Shown here: positions 30,291 through 40,073 of the stretch, piece by piece
How the letters are laid out: each line of letters begins with the position of its first letter
Position numbering within the stretch: the stretch's first letter is position 1
From: Epithemia pelagica
Taxonomy: Eukaryota > Bacillariophyta > Bacillariophyceae > Surirellales > Surirellaceae
DNA: 64,000 nt
Assembly: GCA_946965045.2 (NCBI GenBank)
Contig: OX337232.1
Span: forward strand, 1,736,001 to 1,800,000
Direction: 5' to 3'
The notes under the pieces: model-generated
Told to the model about the DNA's origin: nothing
The model's input: the letters and a program-made list of their open reading frames with translations, nothing else
Database searches by the model: none
Made by a program: the position numbers and the translations under genes

Positions 30291-31265
30291 ATGAGTACGT
30301 TCCGAATCGAATCGGAAACCAAAGGTCGATCAGAATTCTTTGATGGAGATCAAGGCAAAGTCGCCTTATCTGATGAAAGTGCTCGCATGGATGGCATTTG
30401 GTGGGTAGAAGCAGTTGAAAGCGCCCTCAATCTTCATCCTGACCAGCGAGACGAGAAGCAAGAGAGCAACAGTGAAACGAAAACATTTGGAAACTATGCG
30501 TGCGCACACTCACAAAGCAACGGAGGATTCCGCGAGTCGTCACAATCGGTAGACTCAAAAGAAGATGATCCTTTGCGACAGAAGAAAGGATGGCCTAAAT
30601 TTCGTTTGCGCAGCAGAAAGCCTTCATCTAATGATAAATCGAAACAGAATGAAACCTCAGCTCCATCTCCAGTCTCCATTCCGAATACTGCAATTGAACA
30701 CGACTCTTCCATCCCTGCAAGCCAATTAGAAGTCACGACTTCATCACTGCAGCAGTTTGTGTTTGTTCATGAATCTAGCCAGCATCTGATTCAAGATATT
30801 CATGGTCATACTGTTTTACATGTTCTCCCAGGTCGAATTGATTTGGGGTATAGTGCGACGGTGTATACGTTGGCTCTTTCGCATTACTTGGAAAGTCTGT
30901 TTCAAGTATTGGCAACGGATGTGAAGCTTACTGTTTTGCTTGATGTACGGGCTGGACGTGGCTGGCCAAATCCACCGGCACTTCAAATGGTCGGTTTTAT
31001 TCGTCGTGTGGCATCCGATCTATGTGCACGATATCCGAACTGTCTGAACAAGTGCCTCATATTCCCGTTGCCTCGAGCAGCTACTGCTATTTGGAACTTT
31101 GTGGTTAAACCATATCTGGATGAAAATCTTCGTAATTCTATGGAGTTGGTTCCAGGTAACAGCACCGGAGTCGATTCACCACCACCGACGGAGAAACTGT
31201 CGGCATTTCTGTCCACTGAGAATGTGGATCATCTAGAGAGACACAGACTCTCATGTTTCAATTGA
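30291..31265 (+). CDS. CRAL-TRIO (Sec14-like) lipid-binding protein
   Basis: 324 aa from ATG 30291. The first 150 residues are charged and probably disordered. The C-terminal half matches a CRAL-TRIO-type domain: HTVLHVLPGRIDLG, KLTVLLDVRAGRGWPNPPAL, then FIRRVASDLCARYPNCLNKC, LIFPLPRAATAIWNFVVKPYL and a following helix. Such domains carry a phospholipid or isoprenoid in a hydrophobic pocket. The usual helical CRAL-TRIO-N segment is not obvious. A pyrimidine-rich tract with AG just before the ATG could be an intron end, so an upstream non-coding or coding exon is possible. The repeat island starts 26 bp after the stop. Confidence 0.75.
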   Translation: MSTFRIESETKGRSEFFDGDQGKVALSDESARMDGIWWVEAVESALNLHPDQRDEKQESNSETKTFGNYACAHSQSNGGFRESSQSVDSKEDDPLRQKKGWPKFRLRSRKPSSNDKSKQNETSAPSPVSIPNTAIEHDSSIPASQLEVTTSSLQQFVFVHESSQHLIQDIHGHTVLHVLPGRIDLGYSATVYTLALSHYLESLFQVLATDVKLTVLLDVRAGRGWPNPPALQMVGFIRRVASDLCARYPNCLNKCLIFPLPRAATAIWNFVVKPYLDENLRNSMELVPGNSTGVDSPPPTEKLSAFLSTENVDHLERHRLSCFN

Positions 31266-31290
31266 GGTTAGAGAGATGGACGATGAGAAC

Positions 31291-31325
31291 TACCGTAATT
31301 TGTAATTTTCGGTTTCCTGTACCCC
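31291..31325 (+). repeat. Left copy of a TA-ended inverted motif bounding the repeat island
   Basis: Begins TACCGTAATTTGTAATTTTC and ends CCTGTACCCC. It is the imperfect inverse of 43795-43822. It carries a short internal duplication relative to the right copy. Confidence 0.55.
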
Positions 31326-31565
31326 ATGGATCAGTGAGGGGGGTACAGGACCAAGAGAATTTTTACTATTTTTTTTAAGATTCCATACGCAAGGTACAAT
31401 TAAATTCATAGTAATAGTTAACTTCAACATCGGAGTAGTAGAGAAGAGTCGGTCGCACTATTCCAGTTATGGGAAAGACCGTGCTTCTTCGCGTAGCCTT
31501 AACCCTAAGCATAATACCCATCCTGCTGTATCTCTTGTTTCTCCTCTTTGATTCATTCCCATGCA

Positions 31566-31680
31566 CGCGGGGATCGACCCAGCGAACACATCCTGCGGTC
31601 TGTGTTGTCGCGAGGTCGTCACAGTAGCTAGTAGGAGAGAGTGCTAGGATGTAGACACACACGTTTGCCGAAAGGCCCAG
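31566..31680 (+). repeat. Detached copy of the DIRS 3'-region segment
   Basis: 115 bp nearly identical to 36140-36264, which is 125 bp and carries a 10-bp insertion. Shared landmarks are GCGGGGATCGACCCAGCG at the start and GTTTGCCGAAAGGCCCAG at the end. It lies outside the element, so it is a remnant of a related copy. Confidence 0.85.
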
Positions 31681-32721
31681 GGACACCCGTCATTTTGGTT
31701 CCTCAAGGATGACTTTAGCTACCCTACTATTGGGTAGCTAGAGCTGATCGCTAATTTCGCGAGGGCTAGCTATATTTATGTACAGTAGGGTTCGAGTTAA
31801 ATACCCGTGTTCAAGACCAAACGAGTTGTTAATTATTCTTATATCCGGTATGTACTGGTCAGAAGATTTTGTGGATCTACGTCTATCCTACGTAGCCCAG
31901 TACCAGAAGCCTGGTCATTTCTGGTCAATTTGGTCATTTCTGGTCAATTTTAGACGAGGCATGGCGTGCGCGGGCACGGACACTCAGGCATAAAAGTGAC
32001 TGTCGCACGACAACGTGAGCCGATCAGACCATCTCGCCGAGCCCCACCCCATAAACAAGAACCCAAAATGCTCTCTCTCGATTCTCAATTGTCTCATTTT
32101 TCCCGAAGAATTAAGAAAGCAAACCCTGGGGATGGATCCAATACATGCAACAATCAAACAAAGCTGTCAACACTACTTTATAAGGTAGAAAATGAGGACA
32201 TCCTGTTACAAAGGATCCTGCATCCTGCATGGAAAAGCGAAAACTCTTGACCATCTATTCTACTTGGGATTGTAGCCTCTCGGCTTGGCTACCTACAAAA
32301 GATGGGCTAAGGTAGATCGTCACAGTTCATGCAATAAAATATGGATCCATCCATGTCCACAACAAGCTGGAATGTGTGAATTGGAAACTGGTAGCTTTTC
32401 CCTTTCCACTTTCCAATCAATAGATATAGCTAATGTTACTGGTCGTCTCTAGCTAGGAGTACCTAGCTAGTTTATCCCTTTCCTAGCTAGATGAGCCTAC
32501 CTAGGTAGTATAGGTAGCGATCCTGAGTCCCGTATCGTAGTACGGGAGTATACATACTCGTACTCGTAGGGGTCAGAGTCAGAATGGTTGGGACGGGATC
32601 CCAATCCCATCGGGCGTGGGGTGGGGGGTGCTGATTTTAGATCGGCTTAAATAAAATCCCGCCTACGCGGAAAATGTCGGCGCGCTCTATAAGGGCCTCT
32701 CCGACTCTAACCTAAAACCTT
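31681..32721. other. Repeat-rich non-coding stretch
   Basis: No credible gene. It contains a perfect 9-bp-stem hairpin (TAGCTACCC and GGGTAGCTA, about 31716-31740), several CTAGCTAG/CCTAGGTAG palindromic words around 32450-32515, and tandem GGTCATTTCTGGTCAATTT near 31911-31950. The area 31266-31565 likewise holds only the left boundary motif and AT-rich sequence. Confidence 0.5.
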
Positions 32722-34087
32722 CGGTATCAGTGTCCACTGCTTAGCTGTTGTTTGTCTGTGCCATCTTCAAAGGTTCCCAAGTGGACACAGACAGCATTTT
32801 TCGTTTTTCGTCTGTCTGTCTAACCATTAAAATTCCTCAGGGTTGAAGCAAGGCCAGCGTGCAAGTGACAGTTGACGGTTGGTGGTTGTCCTCGCCGGGT
32901 CACCACGATTCAAATTTGGGCATCCATCATCATCTCGACACCTGTCACAAAAACCCAAAACCGAGCCAAATGCTTGACCATGACGGGGGTGAGGTGAGAA
33001 CAATGGATGGATCATGCTGGACTGAACCGTTTCTCTCTATTGCTGCTTATTACTTATCTTGTGGTCTCTTTTCCCTTTTTCTCACGCATCACTGCTGCAG
33101 CTGTCTTTCCTATTGTTCTTGCATGATCCTTTACTTTTGTCTCATTTCGTACGAGTAGATGACAAGCCGCCAGATGTCAACTGGAATATCTTTTCCTTGT
33201 CGTAATCGTTTGTTGTTTGATTGTTTTTTGGCTACTGTCATATGCTCTATAGGATAGATTATTCTCTCTTCTCTCTCATCATAGCGTCATTCTCAATCAT
33301 TTCTCAACGATGTTGTTTTTGCATCAAATAGATGGGAAGCCATCTTGCCACACCCTACTGACCAATTATCATATCCTACCTAGGTAGGCGACACAAAGTG
33401 AGCGGTACAAGCTTGTGAGAGCTGTTCTGTTGTGTTTTCATAGCAAAACTGAGGGCCGTCGTCGTGCTCAAAACAAAGAACAGAGCTCCAACGAATTCAG
33501 AAGGCTCAAAAGTCTCATGGATGACAAGCACTGGCGTTATACTACTAGTAAATAAACAAAAGAAGGTCCAGAGTATAGAGTATGTATTTTAATGCAATCA
33601 AAGTTATGGGGCTCAGCAAAAACCAGTCATTTCTGTTCGACAAGAATGAACAATGGCAAGTAATGAGCTGCCCAGCGACTAAACAGATGAGTAGCGTCTC
33701 ACACGAGCAGAGCAAACAAAAGTGGCAAGTGGCAGTGAGCATGACTGATGTCATTGACAACATGGCAATTGGCAATGGATCAAGCTCACCTGGAAAGCCA
33801 GTAACATTCGTAAGTACCTACCTAGTAAGTACGATGTGCTTTGGCAAAAGAAAAGAGAATTGTGAGCCTGCCCCGAATTATGCAACAACCAACCGTCATC
33901 CACGCAGGGGACGCTTGTTGGGCTTGCGTCCGCTTCAAACGTCGAAAAATTCAGCTGGGCATGCGTGCCAATTTGCAATTTGATAATTTCTATTTGCATC
34001 AAAAGCGAAAAATGCTGTCTGTGTCCACTTGGGAACCTGTGAAGGTGGCACAGACAAAAAACAGCTAAGCAGTGGACACTGATACCG
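32722..34087. mobile_element. 1.37 kb non-autonomous element with 87-bp inverted ends
   Basis: The arms 32722-32808 and 34001-34087 are inverted copies with about four mismatches in 87 bp, each starting CGGTATCAGTGTCCACTGCT at its outer end. The 1.19 kb interior has no credible coding frame. I do not see a target-site duplication at the borders. The arms contain GTGTCCACTTGG, the same word that forms the minisatellites at 34201 and 35513. Best read as a non-autonomous DNA or fold-back transposon. Confidence 0.7.
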
Positions 34088-34200
34088 AGGGAAAAATTGA
34101 CCAGAAGTGACCATCGCCAGAACAGGATCTTCTTTTCTATGTCGCATTTGAGTCTCGTATTATGATGATCGCTAAATAATCTTTCCAGTTTGAGTCGTGT

Positions 34201-34350
34201 TGGTGTCCACTTGTTTCGCTGGTTTCGACTTGGTGTCCACTTGGTGTTCACTTGGTGTCCACTTGTGTCCACTGGTTTCGACTTGGTGTCCACTGGTTTC
34301 GATTGTGGTTTCGAGTTGGTTTCAAGTTGGTTTCGAGTTGGTTGCGACTT
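34201..34350 (+). repeat. 11-bp minisatellite, copy 1
   Basis: Degenerate tandem array of an 11-bp unit alternating between TGGTGTCCACT and TGGTTTCGACT. It shares a block of about 70 bp almost unchanged with the array at 35513-35664, so one is a copy of the other. Confidence 0.85.
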
Positions 34351-34402
34351 GCGACCCCTCTACAAACTTCGAACGCAATAATCAACCATCTCGCGCAATC
34401 GC

Positions 34403-34496
34403 CTCTGGCGACAAGAGGAGTGGTAAAAGCAAGTGAGAGGGTGCTTTGTTTGGTAGGAGGCTACGCTCTGGCGACAACAAGAGGAGTGGTAAAAGC
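34403..34496 (+). repeat. Pair of direct repeats
   Basis: CTCTGGCGACA followed by AGAGGAGTGGTAAAAGC occurs at 34403-34430 and 34466-34496, differing by an inserted ACA. No function recognised. Confidence 0.75.
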
Positions 34497-34958
34497 GATG
34501 AACGCCAGACAGCATACAAAGTCTTGGTCATATGTCGGAGTGGGACAAGCAGAGTGTGTGCACTAGGTAGATGTAGATGTCCTGTAATACTATAGTAGAG
34601 CAACTCCGTTTGAATGAAACACACATTCCCAAAAACCACAACTCTAAATTGTATCAGCTGCCCATGTATTCGTAAAACCAGACAAGGATTCCAAGATGGG
34701 TCATGTGGACCTACCCCCGGAGCATTTTTGTGTGCGTGTGCAAACCTTTGGTCTCCCAAACGACGTTGGAAGTTCCGAACAAATCAACCATAAAAACTAC
34801 TCCTAACAGACACAGGAAGAAGACTGACAAGACAAGAAAGAAACGATCTACGGTTCGTGTGATATCGGTCGAAATAGAAAAAAAGAAACTCATTCTTATC
34901 CTCTTACAAATCTTGGCAGACCAAACCAAAGTAAGTGGTAGAGACAAGTGGTATATCT

Positions 34959-35142
34959 ACATCCGCTCCGCGGAGTGGGGAGGCACGAGGAGGGGCTATT
35001 GACTCCGAGAAGGGCAATAGCTCCGAGAAGTGGACCGCCTTCTAAATCCGCGTCAGCGGATTTGGCGGTCCATGACGAGGAGCTATTGCCCGCCGAGGAG
35101 TCAATAGCCCCGACAAGTGCCCCCACGACCAGGAGTGGATGT
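34959..35142. repeat. Fold-back hairpin of 184 bp
   Basis: A long inverted repeat centred on AAATCCGC-GTCA-GCGGATTT (35044-35063). Moving outward the arms pair again as TGGACCGCC with GGCGGTCCA, CAATAGCTCC with GGAGCTATTG, GGGGCTATTGACTCC with GGAGTCAATAGCCCC, and ACATCC with GGATGT at the ends. Short bulges interrupt the stem. No coding gene lies in it. It could be a fold-back element or a hairpin-RNA source. Confidence 0.85.
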
Positions 35143-35512
35143 CGCTTGCTTCTATAACCTCCGAGTCCCCCCTAATTAACTGTCACACTTTTTTCCCAGG
35201 ACTGTTTTTTTTGCTCCGCACTAGCTTTTTTAGCTCCGCACTTGCTCGCTTATGAGAGCGCGGCCGTCGTGGGCAATATAAGGCTATATTAGACGAGTAG
35301 ATTTTGATTCCTGTTGCTCTGAATAACAGACTATTCATGAACGGGACGTTTGCTAATTCTGTGGAAGCTTTTCTTGTAAAACTTGGAGCGGTGCGCAGCC
35401 GGAACAACGTCCATGTTGTGGAGAAGACCACCCGGCTCGAGCTCGAGGTCTCTCACGACTCACGAGGATGGCTCGTGCTGCAATAACACGCCAATCAACC
35501 CATACAATACTC

Positions 35513-35664
35513 TTGGTGTCCACTTGGTTTCGACTTGGTTTTGACTTGGCGTCCACTTGGTGTCCACTTGGTGTCCACTTGTGTCCACTGGTTTCGACTT
35601 GGTGTCCACTGGTTTCGATTGTGGTTTCGAGTTGGTTTCGAAGTGGTTTCGACTTGGTTTCGAC
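35513..35664 (+). repeat. 11-bp minisatellite, copy 2
   Basis: Same 11-bp unit family as 34201-34350, in the same orientation 1.3 kb downstream, with about 14 units. The interval 35143-35512 and the stretch 35665-35917 hold no recognisable gene. Confidence 0.85.
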
Positions 35665-35917
35665 GTTACCTCGGATTCACACGTGCTTAGGCCTTGCGGA
35701 CTCGGAAACATTTATTGTATAAACCCTAATTTAACGGTAAAATTCAATTTTGATCTTATTTCAAGATCAAAACTCTTAAATATAATAAAGTCAACGGAAA
35801 TTTTTGGTAAGTACTGCACTTATTTTGCTGTAGTCGATCGCTAAATTCACACTGTACCACTCGACAAGACTACCACGAAAGCGGAAAAGTCCATGTCGCC
35901 ACCAAAGTAGCGGGTGT

Positions 35918-35944
35918 CCCAGAAGGAACCAAGATGGCTCCCAC
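35918..35944 (-). repeat. B2 copy of the 27-bp split repeat
   Basis: CCCAGAAGGAACCAAGATGG continuing to CTCCCAC, identical to 36260-36286 (B1). It flanks A2 on the distal side and probably marks the 3' end of the element. Confidence 0.8.
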
Positions 35945-35972
35945 GGGCGGGAAAAGGGAATTTTTTTTTATC

Positions 35973-36139
35973 GTCTTAGTCTATCTATCTGTGTAGACTT
36001 CTCAAGATGGCAGTTGCAATGCTCGCAATCTCAAGAATTGTGAGCATGGACATCGCATCAAAGATGTCCAAGTCCGGTGGGGCTTGTCGTAGTCTATGTG
36101 CGATCAACTGCCCCGCTCCAACGTACGCACGACAGACAC
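35973..36139 (-). repeat. A2 copy of the 167-bp terminal repeat
   Basis: Same orientation and length as 43507-43673 with one mismatch seen (GACTTCTC against GACCTCTC). It contains two small hairpins: GCTCGCAAT...ATTGTGAGC and GACATCG...ATGTC. Confidence 0.9.
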
Positions 36140-36259
36140 CGCGGGGATCGACCCAGCGAACACATCCTGCAGGTTGGAGCGGTCTGTGTTGTTGCGAGGT
36201 CGTCACAGTAGCTAGTAGGAGAGAGTGCTAGGATGTAGACACACACGTTTGCCGAAAGG

Positions 36260-36286
36260 CCCAGAAGGAACCAAGATGGCTCCCAC
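36260..36286 (-). repeat. B1 copy of the 27-bp split repeat
   Basis: Identical to 35918-35944 and placed between the recombinase gene end and A2. Confidence 0.8.
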
Positions 36287-36340
36287 CAACATTGAAGAAG
36301 AAGGCATCTCGGAAGTGTCAGGCTCATTTGGATCTTGTTC

Positions 36341-37677
36341 TCAAAACTCCAGATTCAACTGCGTCAAAAAGGTTCCGAATGCAACGGAGCCATTGAACTT
36401 GATTTCCTCAGGAGACTCGATTGCTGCTTCGATGTTGGATTGGATAGCGTCGATGTCACCTTGATCCATTGTTGTTTGGTTGGTCGGGTCGACGTGGCGA
36501 GAGTCCGGATTTGTTAGCATGGCTGTTGACATTCCGGCCGTCCATTCCATCACCTGTGGACGGATGTACCGGAGAAAGGCTGCCGACGACCATCTGCCAA
36601 GAATCATGATTTTCAAGACCGAAGTGTGGGCGAGAAAGAGCGCCATTGCTGCTCCTGAGCGGAGAGAATGGGTGCCGATTCCATCGGTCGGTACCCGAAC
36701 ATCGCTTGGCCACCACCTGTTGTGCAAGAGGAGCGAAGGAGTCTTATGGTGTCTTCCGCGCGGATGTATCTCGGTTTTGGTTGCGTGTTGGTTGACAGTT
36801 GTTGCGGGTCGAACCAACAATTAACCGGCGTTGTTGGGGGCGCTTCCGGCCTGTAATGGAGGATGCGACGGACGATGCGTCCCCACAGTCGAAAGGGACA
36901 CAGGATTGGGTCGGCTGTGCGGCTTTGGGTGCGAGTTTCGTATTTCTTGTCAGATTTTTGTTGCGTGAACGTGATGGAGGCGAAGAAGGCTTGTTCGGTG
37001 AAGTCGGGGTCGGTTGGTTTGATTTTGGATCGCAACTCGTCGTTGCGTTTGAAGCAGATGTTGCCGATCGTCAACAATTTTGTTTTTCCTCGTTGTTTCA
37101 CGGTGGAGTATTCACAACTTCGCATGGCGAAGAAGTATCCGGCCAGGGCGAGATCCGCGATGCAGGCTTCGAATGTGGAGAGGTCGATGTCGCCGTGGAT
37201 CCTTGTCGCAAACTCCCACATGAAGCGGAGGTGGCGTGGTGTGATCGCTTTTTGTCTCTTTTTGTCAGGGTCTATTTGAGCCCATGCTTTTTTCAGTGAT
37301 TCAATAATTGGGTGGTACCGGTTGCATCCCGGGACGTGGCAGGGGCTCGGCCGGTCGTTATACCGGAAGCGCGATGCCACGTTGCTAAGGGCCTTCTCGA
37401 GAGTTGTTGCTTGAAGAGGGTCCTTAGCCCCTCTTGTGAAAGCTCCATCTCGAAGTCTTTGCAAGAAGGTGCCGATGATCTGCGATCGCGTTCGAAGGGT
37501 CTTGATGCCGTCCAAAAAGGGGCCGTGTTGGAGTCGGAACAATTCGAGGTGCTCGCGCCATCGTTTCCATGTGCGGTCAACGGCTTCATTGGACGACTCG
37601 ACTCGTCCAAAGAAAATTCTCGCAGCAGCGGTGCGACGGATGAGATCCATGATTGCACTTCGCTGGGCAGGGGGCAA
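36341..37677 (-). pseudogene. DIRS tyrosine recombinase with a one-base frame break
   Basis: A lambda-integrase-type recombinase that would insert a circular DNA copy. The first part (37677-36613 frame) includes the Arg box region AGYFFAMRSCEYSTVKQRG. The second part (frame used at 36820-36341) supplies GTHSLRSGAAMALFL (His and Arg), IMILGRWSS (Trp) and the nucleophile in AFLRYIRPQ. The reading must slip back one base near 36685-36690, between GYRP and DGIGTHS; without it the protein ends soon after SAPILSAQEQQ. Either a 1-bp deletion inactivated the copy or a -1 ribosomal frameshift is used. The frame overlaps the RT gene by about 385 bp and has no ATG at its 5' end. Confidence 0.8.
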
Positions 37678-40073
37678 ATCTGGAAGTTCTTGGGAATCTG
37701 TGAAGGGTACAAGTCGTGGATACGACGGGTTAGATCTTTATCGCAACAATCAAACGTTCGGGAAAGAAGGTCAGTGACAACATTTGCTTTTCCTGGAATG
37801 TGCACAGGATGCAACAGAAAGTCGTATTGAAGAACTAACTCCGTCAGTTTTTCAGAAACCCGTTGGTGGTTTGGCTTGTTGGAGCCAAAGGATGACTTGT
37901 GCATCCATCCGGTCGCCGAGCTGCTGTCCGAAAGTCCCAGGACACATGATTCGGATGTGATGGCGCCGTCGCAACAATCAACCCAGATCGTGACGACCTG
38001 GCAAAGGAACTCGAATAGGTTGTTCGAGAGTTTCAGGTCTGGGTCTTGGCCCAGTTCGTCTTGTTCCATTTCGGATTGGTTGGCCGCGAGGGCATAGATC
38101 TCGGGGTCTAATGGCACGTGCCAAGCTTTCCCGGTACGTATTGAGAATCCGCCCATGCCGTATGGGCATGAGTCCGCAATTACGACATTTGCTGGTTGGC
38201 GGCATGTCAACAGGTTGAGACTGACTCCTTTGTGTGCTTTCGCTAGGAGTTTCGACCATATGCGGAGATCTTGCTTGATGGCCTTTGGGATTCGGTATCT
38301 GAACCAAGGCTTCGGTCGATCTTGGTTCTTGGCTGACGGTGTGTCACGGGTCTCCTTGTTTTGTTGTTGCGATTTGCCGTACTTGAGTCGGTGTTTTCTC
38401 AAAATGTGTTCTTTTAGCTCTTGTGTTCGCTTTGTGTGGTAAAGTGCTAGGGGGATGCCTTTGCAGGCATGGATCATCTTTCCCAACATCGATTCGAGCT
38501 CCTTGAAAGTAACATAAACTCGTTTCGAGTCAATCCACGCTTCAATCTCGCGCAACCAACAGGTAAACTTGTCAAAGGGTAAACGCATCAACAATCTACG
38601 TGTGTCGATGATCCAGCCAAGCACTCGCATTTCTTGGGATGGAGCTCCTTCGGCTTTCATTTTGTCCTCGGCCAGGATATCGTTACGGTCGATTGGTTTG
38701 AAGGGTGAGGTTGGCCGAACAAGGAGGTGGAGGACCAGTGGCACGATGCCTGGTGCCCGGTCGATGTATTCTTGACAATCAACGAAGAGTTGTATCATGT
38801 CGTCGATATAGACGTCGTGATGTCCTTGGGGTCTTGGTTCAACGTCGACTGCCATTGGTTTTCCAGCGTGAAAAGGATCATCCATGCGTTTGATTTCCCC
38901 CATCAAGTCCTGAAGCGGTGAGCGACAAACCGAGGTGTCCCACTCGTCCAAATCTGCAACATCGTTGCAGAGGTCGCAGGATGCCTCGGAATAGACGCTG
39001 AACATCGCCGGATGTGGGCGGCCGCCGAAGGTAAGTCGAGTAAGGAGGTTTGCAAATTCTCCACTCACATCTGTTGTAATCGTATTCGCGACTAGGATAC
39101 CGTCGCCGTTGATGCGACGGTATGCGGAGCCCCAGTCGAACTTGCAAACAAGGATGCGCTTGTTGGGGAATTTTAGTCTCAAAGCAACAATCTGGTGGAT
39201 GATCCTATCGAGACACCACCCAAATACCAAATCAATCAACTCAGATTCGTCGCTTAAGTCGTTCAGAGACGGTGCGAAGCCGAGAGAGAAAGATTGATCA
39301 TGGGCTAAGCGGTCCTTGATCACAATGTTGCCATGCTCATCAATACCTGCGTGTTGAGCAACACCGAGTGGTCCGGCTCTGCCTTGTTGGATCTGGCGAG
39401 CACAATCAAACGAAATAGGGAACGAGTATCCAAACTTGGTATCCTTCTTGCAAACCTTGATAAGGGCCTCGGGGCGGCGTCTGGCTGAAGCGTGGTTTCC
39501 ATAAGCGAGGATGGCGTCATTCTCGAATTGGCGGTTGATGTCAGGTGGTAGTGGCTTGAAGTCGTAACTTGCACCGTTTCGTAATGTGTCCTGGATGCGC
39601 TCCCAGAAGGGGTGGTGACGTAGAAGTTGGGAAATGGAGCTTAGCGGTCGGAATTCGGATCCAGGACTGATTGTTGTGCCTGGATAAGCGTCGAACAACT
39701 TCTGGAGGTCAAAGTCAAAACTTTTAATAAGGTCTGAATTGAATTTTGCCGCTTCTGCAGATGTCTCATGTTGGAATGGCGACGGGAGTGGAGCTGGGAC
39801 GACTTCTTTACTGATGGCCAAGATGGTGTCAATCTTGTGGGTATGGGTTGGATTAGCTAGTTGTGGGCGCCGTATCTTATTCGTAAAGATTAGCGATGGG
39901 TTGTTTGGTAGATAGTTCTTGCCTCCTTGAAAGTCAACAAGGGAGGGGTTGTCGTGGTTGATGGTAGATAGAGTAGAGGGACAAACAGGGTCAGACTCAC
40001 CTAGCGTAGATTCTCCTAATTCAATCTCTGATTCGAGTCTGGTAAGATTCCGTTGGAGGGATTTACCAGTCAA
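37293..40073 (-). CDS. DIRS reverse transcriptase-RNase H
   Basis: 926 codons without interruption. RT blocks: KFDWGSAYRRINGDGILVAN (motif A), TFGGRPHPAMFSVY, and VYIDDMIQLF, the YIDD catalytic box; then the DIRS-typical RVLGWIIDTRRLLMRLP. RNase H: VIADSCPYGMGGFS, LGLSDSSSATGWM and HIPGKANVVTDLLSR. No methyltransferase domain is seen. The frame has no ATG in roughly its first 350 codons; it starts inside the 3' end of the small ORF (shared bases 40070-40073) in the -1 frame. Expression therefore likely needs a -1 frameshift or fusion with that ORF. Coding capacity looks intact. Confidence 0.9.
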   Translation of the reverse strand: MTGKSLQRNLTRLESEIELGESTLGESDPVCPSTLSTINHDNPSLVDFQGGKNYLPNNPSLIFTNKIRRPQLANPTHTHKIDTILAISKEVVPAPLPSPFQHETSAEAAKFNSDLIKSFDFDLQKLFDAYPGTTISPGSEFRPLSSISQLLRHHPFWERIQDTLRNGASYDFKPLPPDINRQFENDAILAYGNHASARRRPEALIKVCKKDTKFGYSFPISFDCARQIQQGRAGPLGVAQHAGIDEHGNIVIKDRLAHDQSFSLGFAPSLNDLSDESELIDLVFGWCLDRIIHQIVALRLKFPNKRILVCKFDWGSAYRRINGDGILVANTITTDVSGEFANLLTRLTFGGRPHPAMFSVYSEASCDLCNDVADLDEWDTSVCRSPLQDLMGEIKRMDDPFHAGKPMAVDVEPRPQGHHDVYIDDMIQLFVDCQEYIDRAPGIVPLVLHLLVRPTSPFKPIDRNDILAEDKMKAEGAPSQEMRVLGWIIDTRRLLMRLPFDKFTCWLREIEAWIDSKRVYVTFKELESMLGKMIHACKGIPLALYHTKRTQELKEHILRKHRLKYGKSQQQNKETRDTPSAKNQDRPKPWFRYRIPKAIKQDLRIWSKLLAKAHKGVSLNLLTCRQPANVVIADSCPYGMGGFSIRTGKAWHVPLDPEIYALAANQSEMEQDELGQDPDLKLSNNLFEFLCQVVTIWVDCCDGAITSESCVLGLSDSSSATGWMHKSSFGSNKPNHQRVSEKLTELVLQYDFLLHPVHIPGKANVVTDLLSRTFDCCDKDLTRRIHDLYPSQIPKNFQICPLPSEVQSWISSVAPLLREFSLDESSRPMKPLTAHGNDGASTSNCSDSNTAPFWTASRPFERDRRSSAPSCKDFEMELSQEGLRTLFKQQLSRRPLATWHRASGITTGRAPATSRDATGTTQLLNH

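Noticed and set aside
32100-34600. CRISPR array or bacterial-type repeat system
   Set aside because: The repeats are degenerate tandem or inverted units without constant spacers, in a eukaryotic genome context.
34201-35722. Repetitive Val/Ser/Asp-rich frames across the minisatellites
   Set aside because: The peptide repeats are just translation of the 11-bp DNA repeat and appear in several frames; not a protein.
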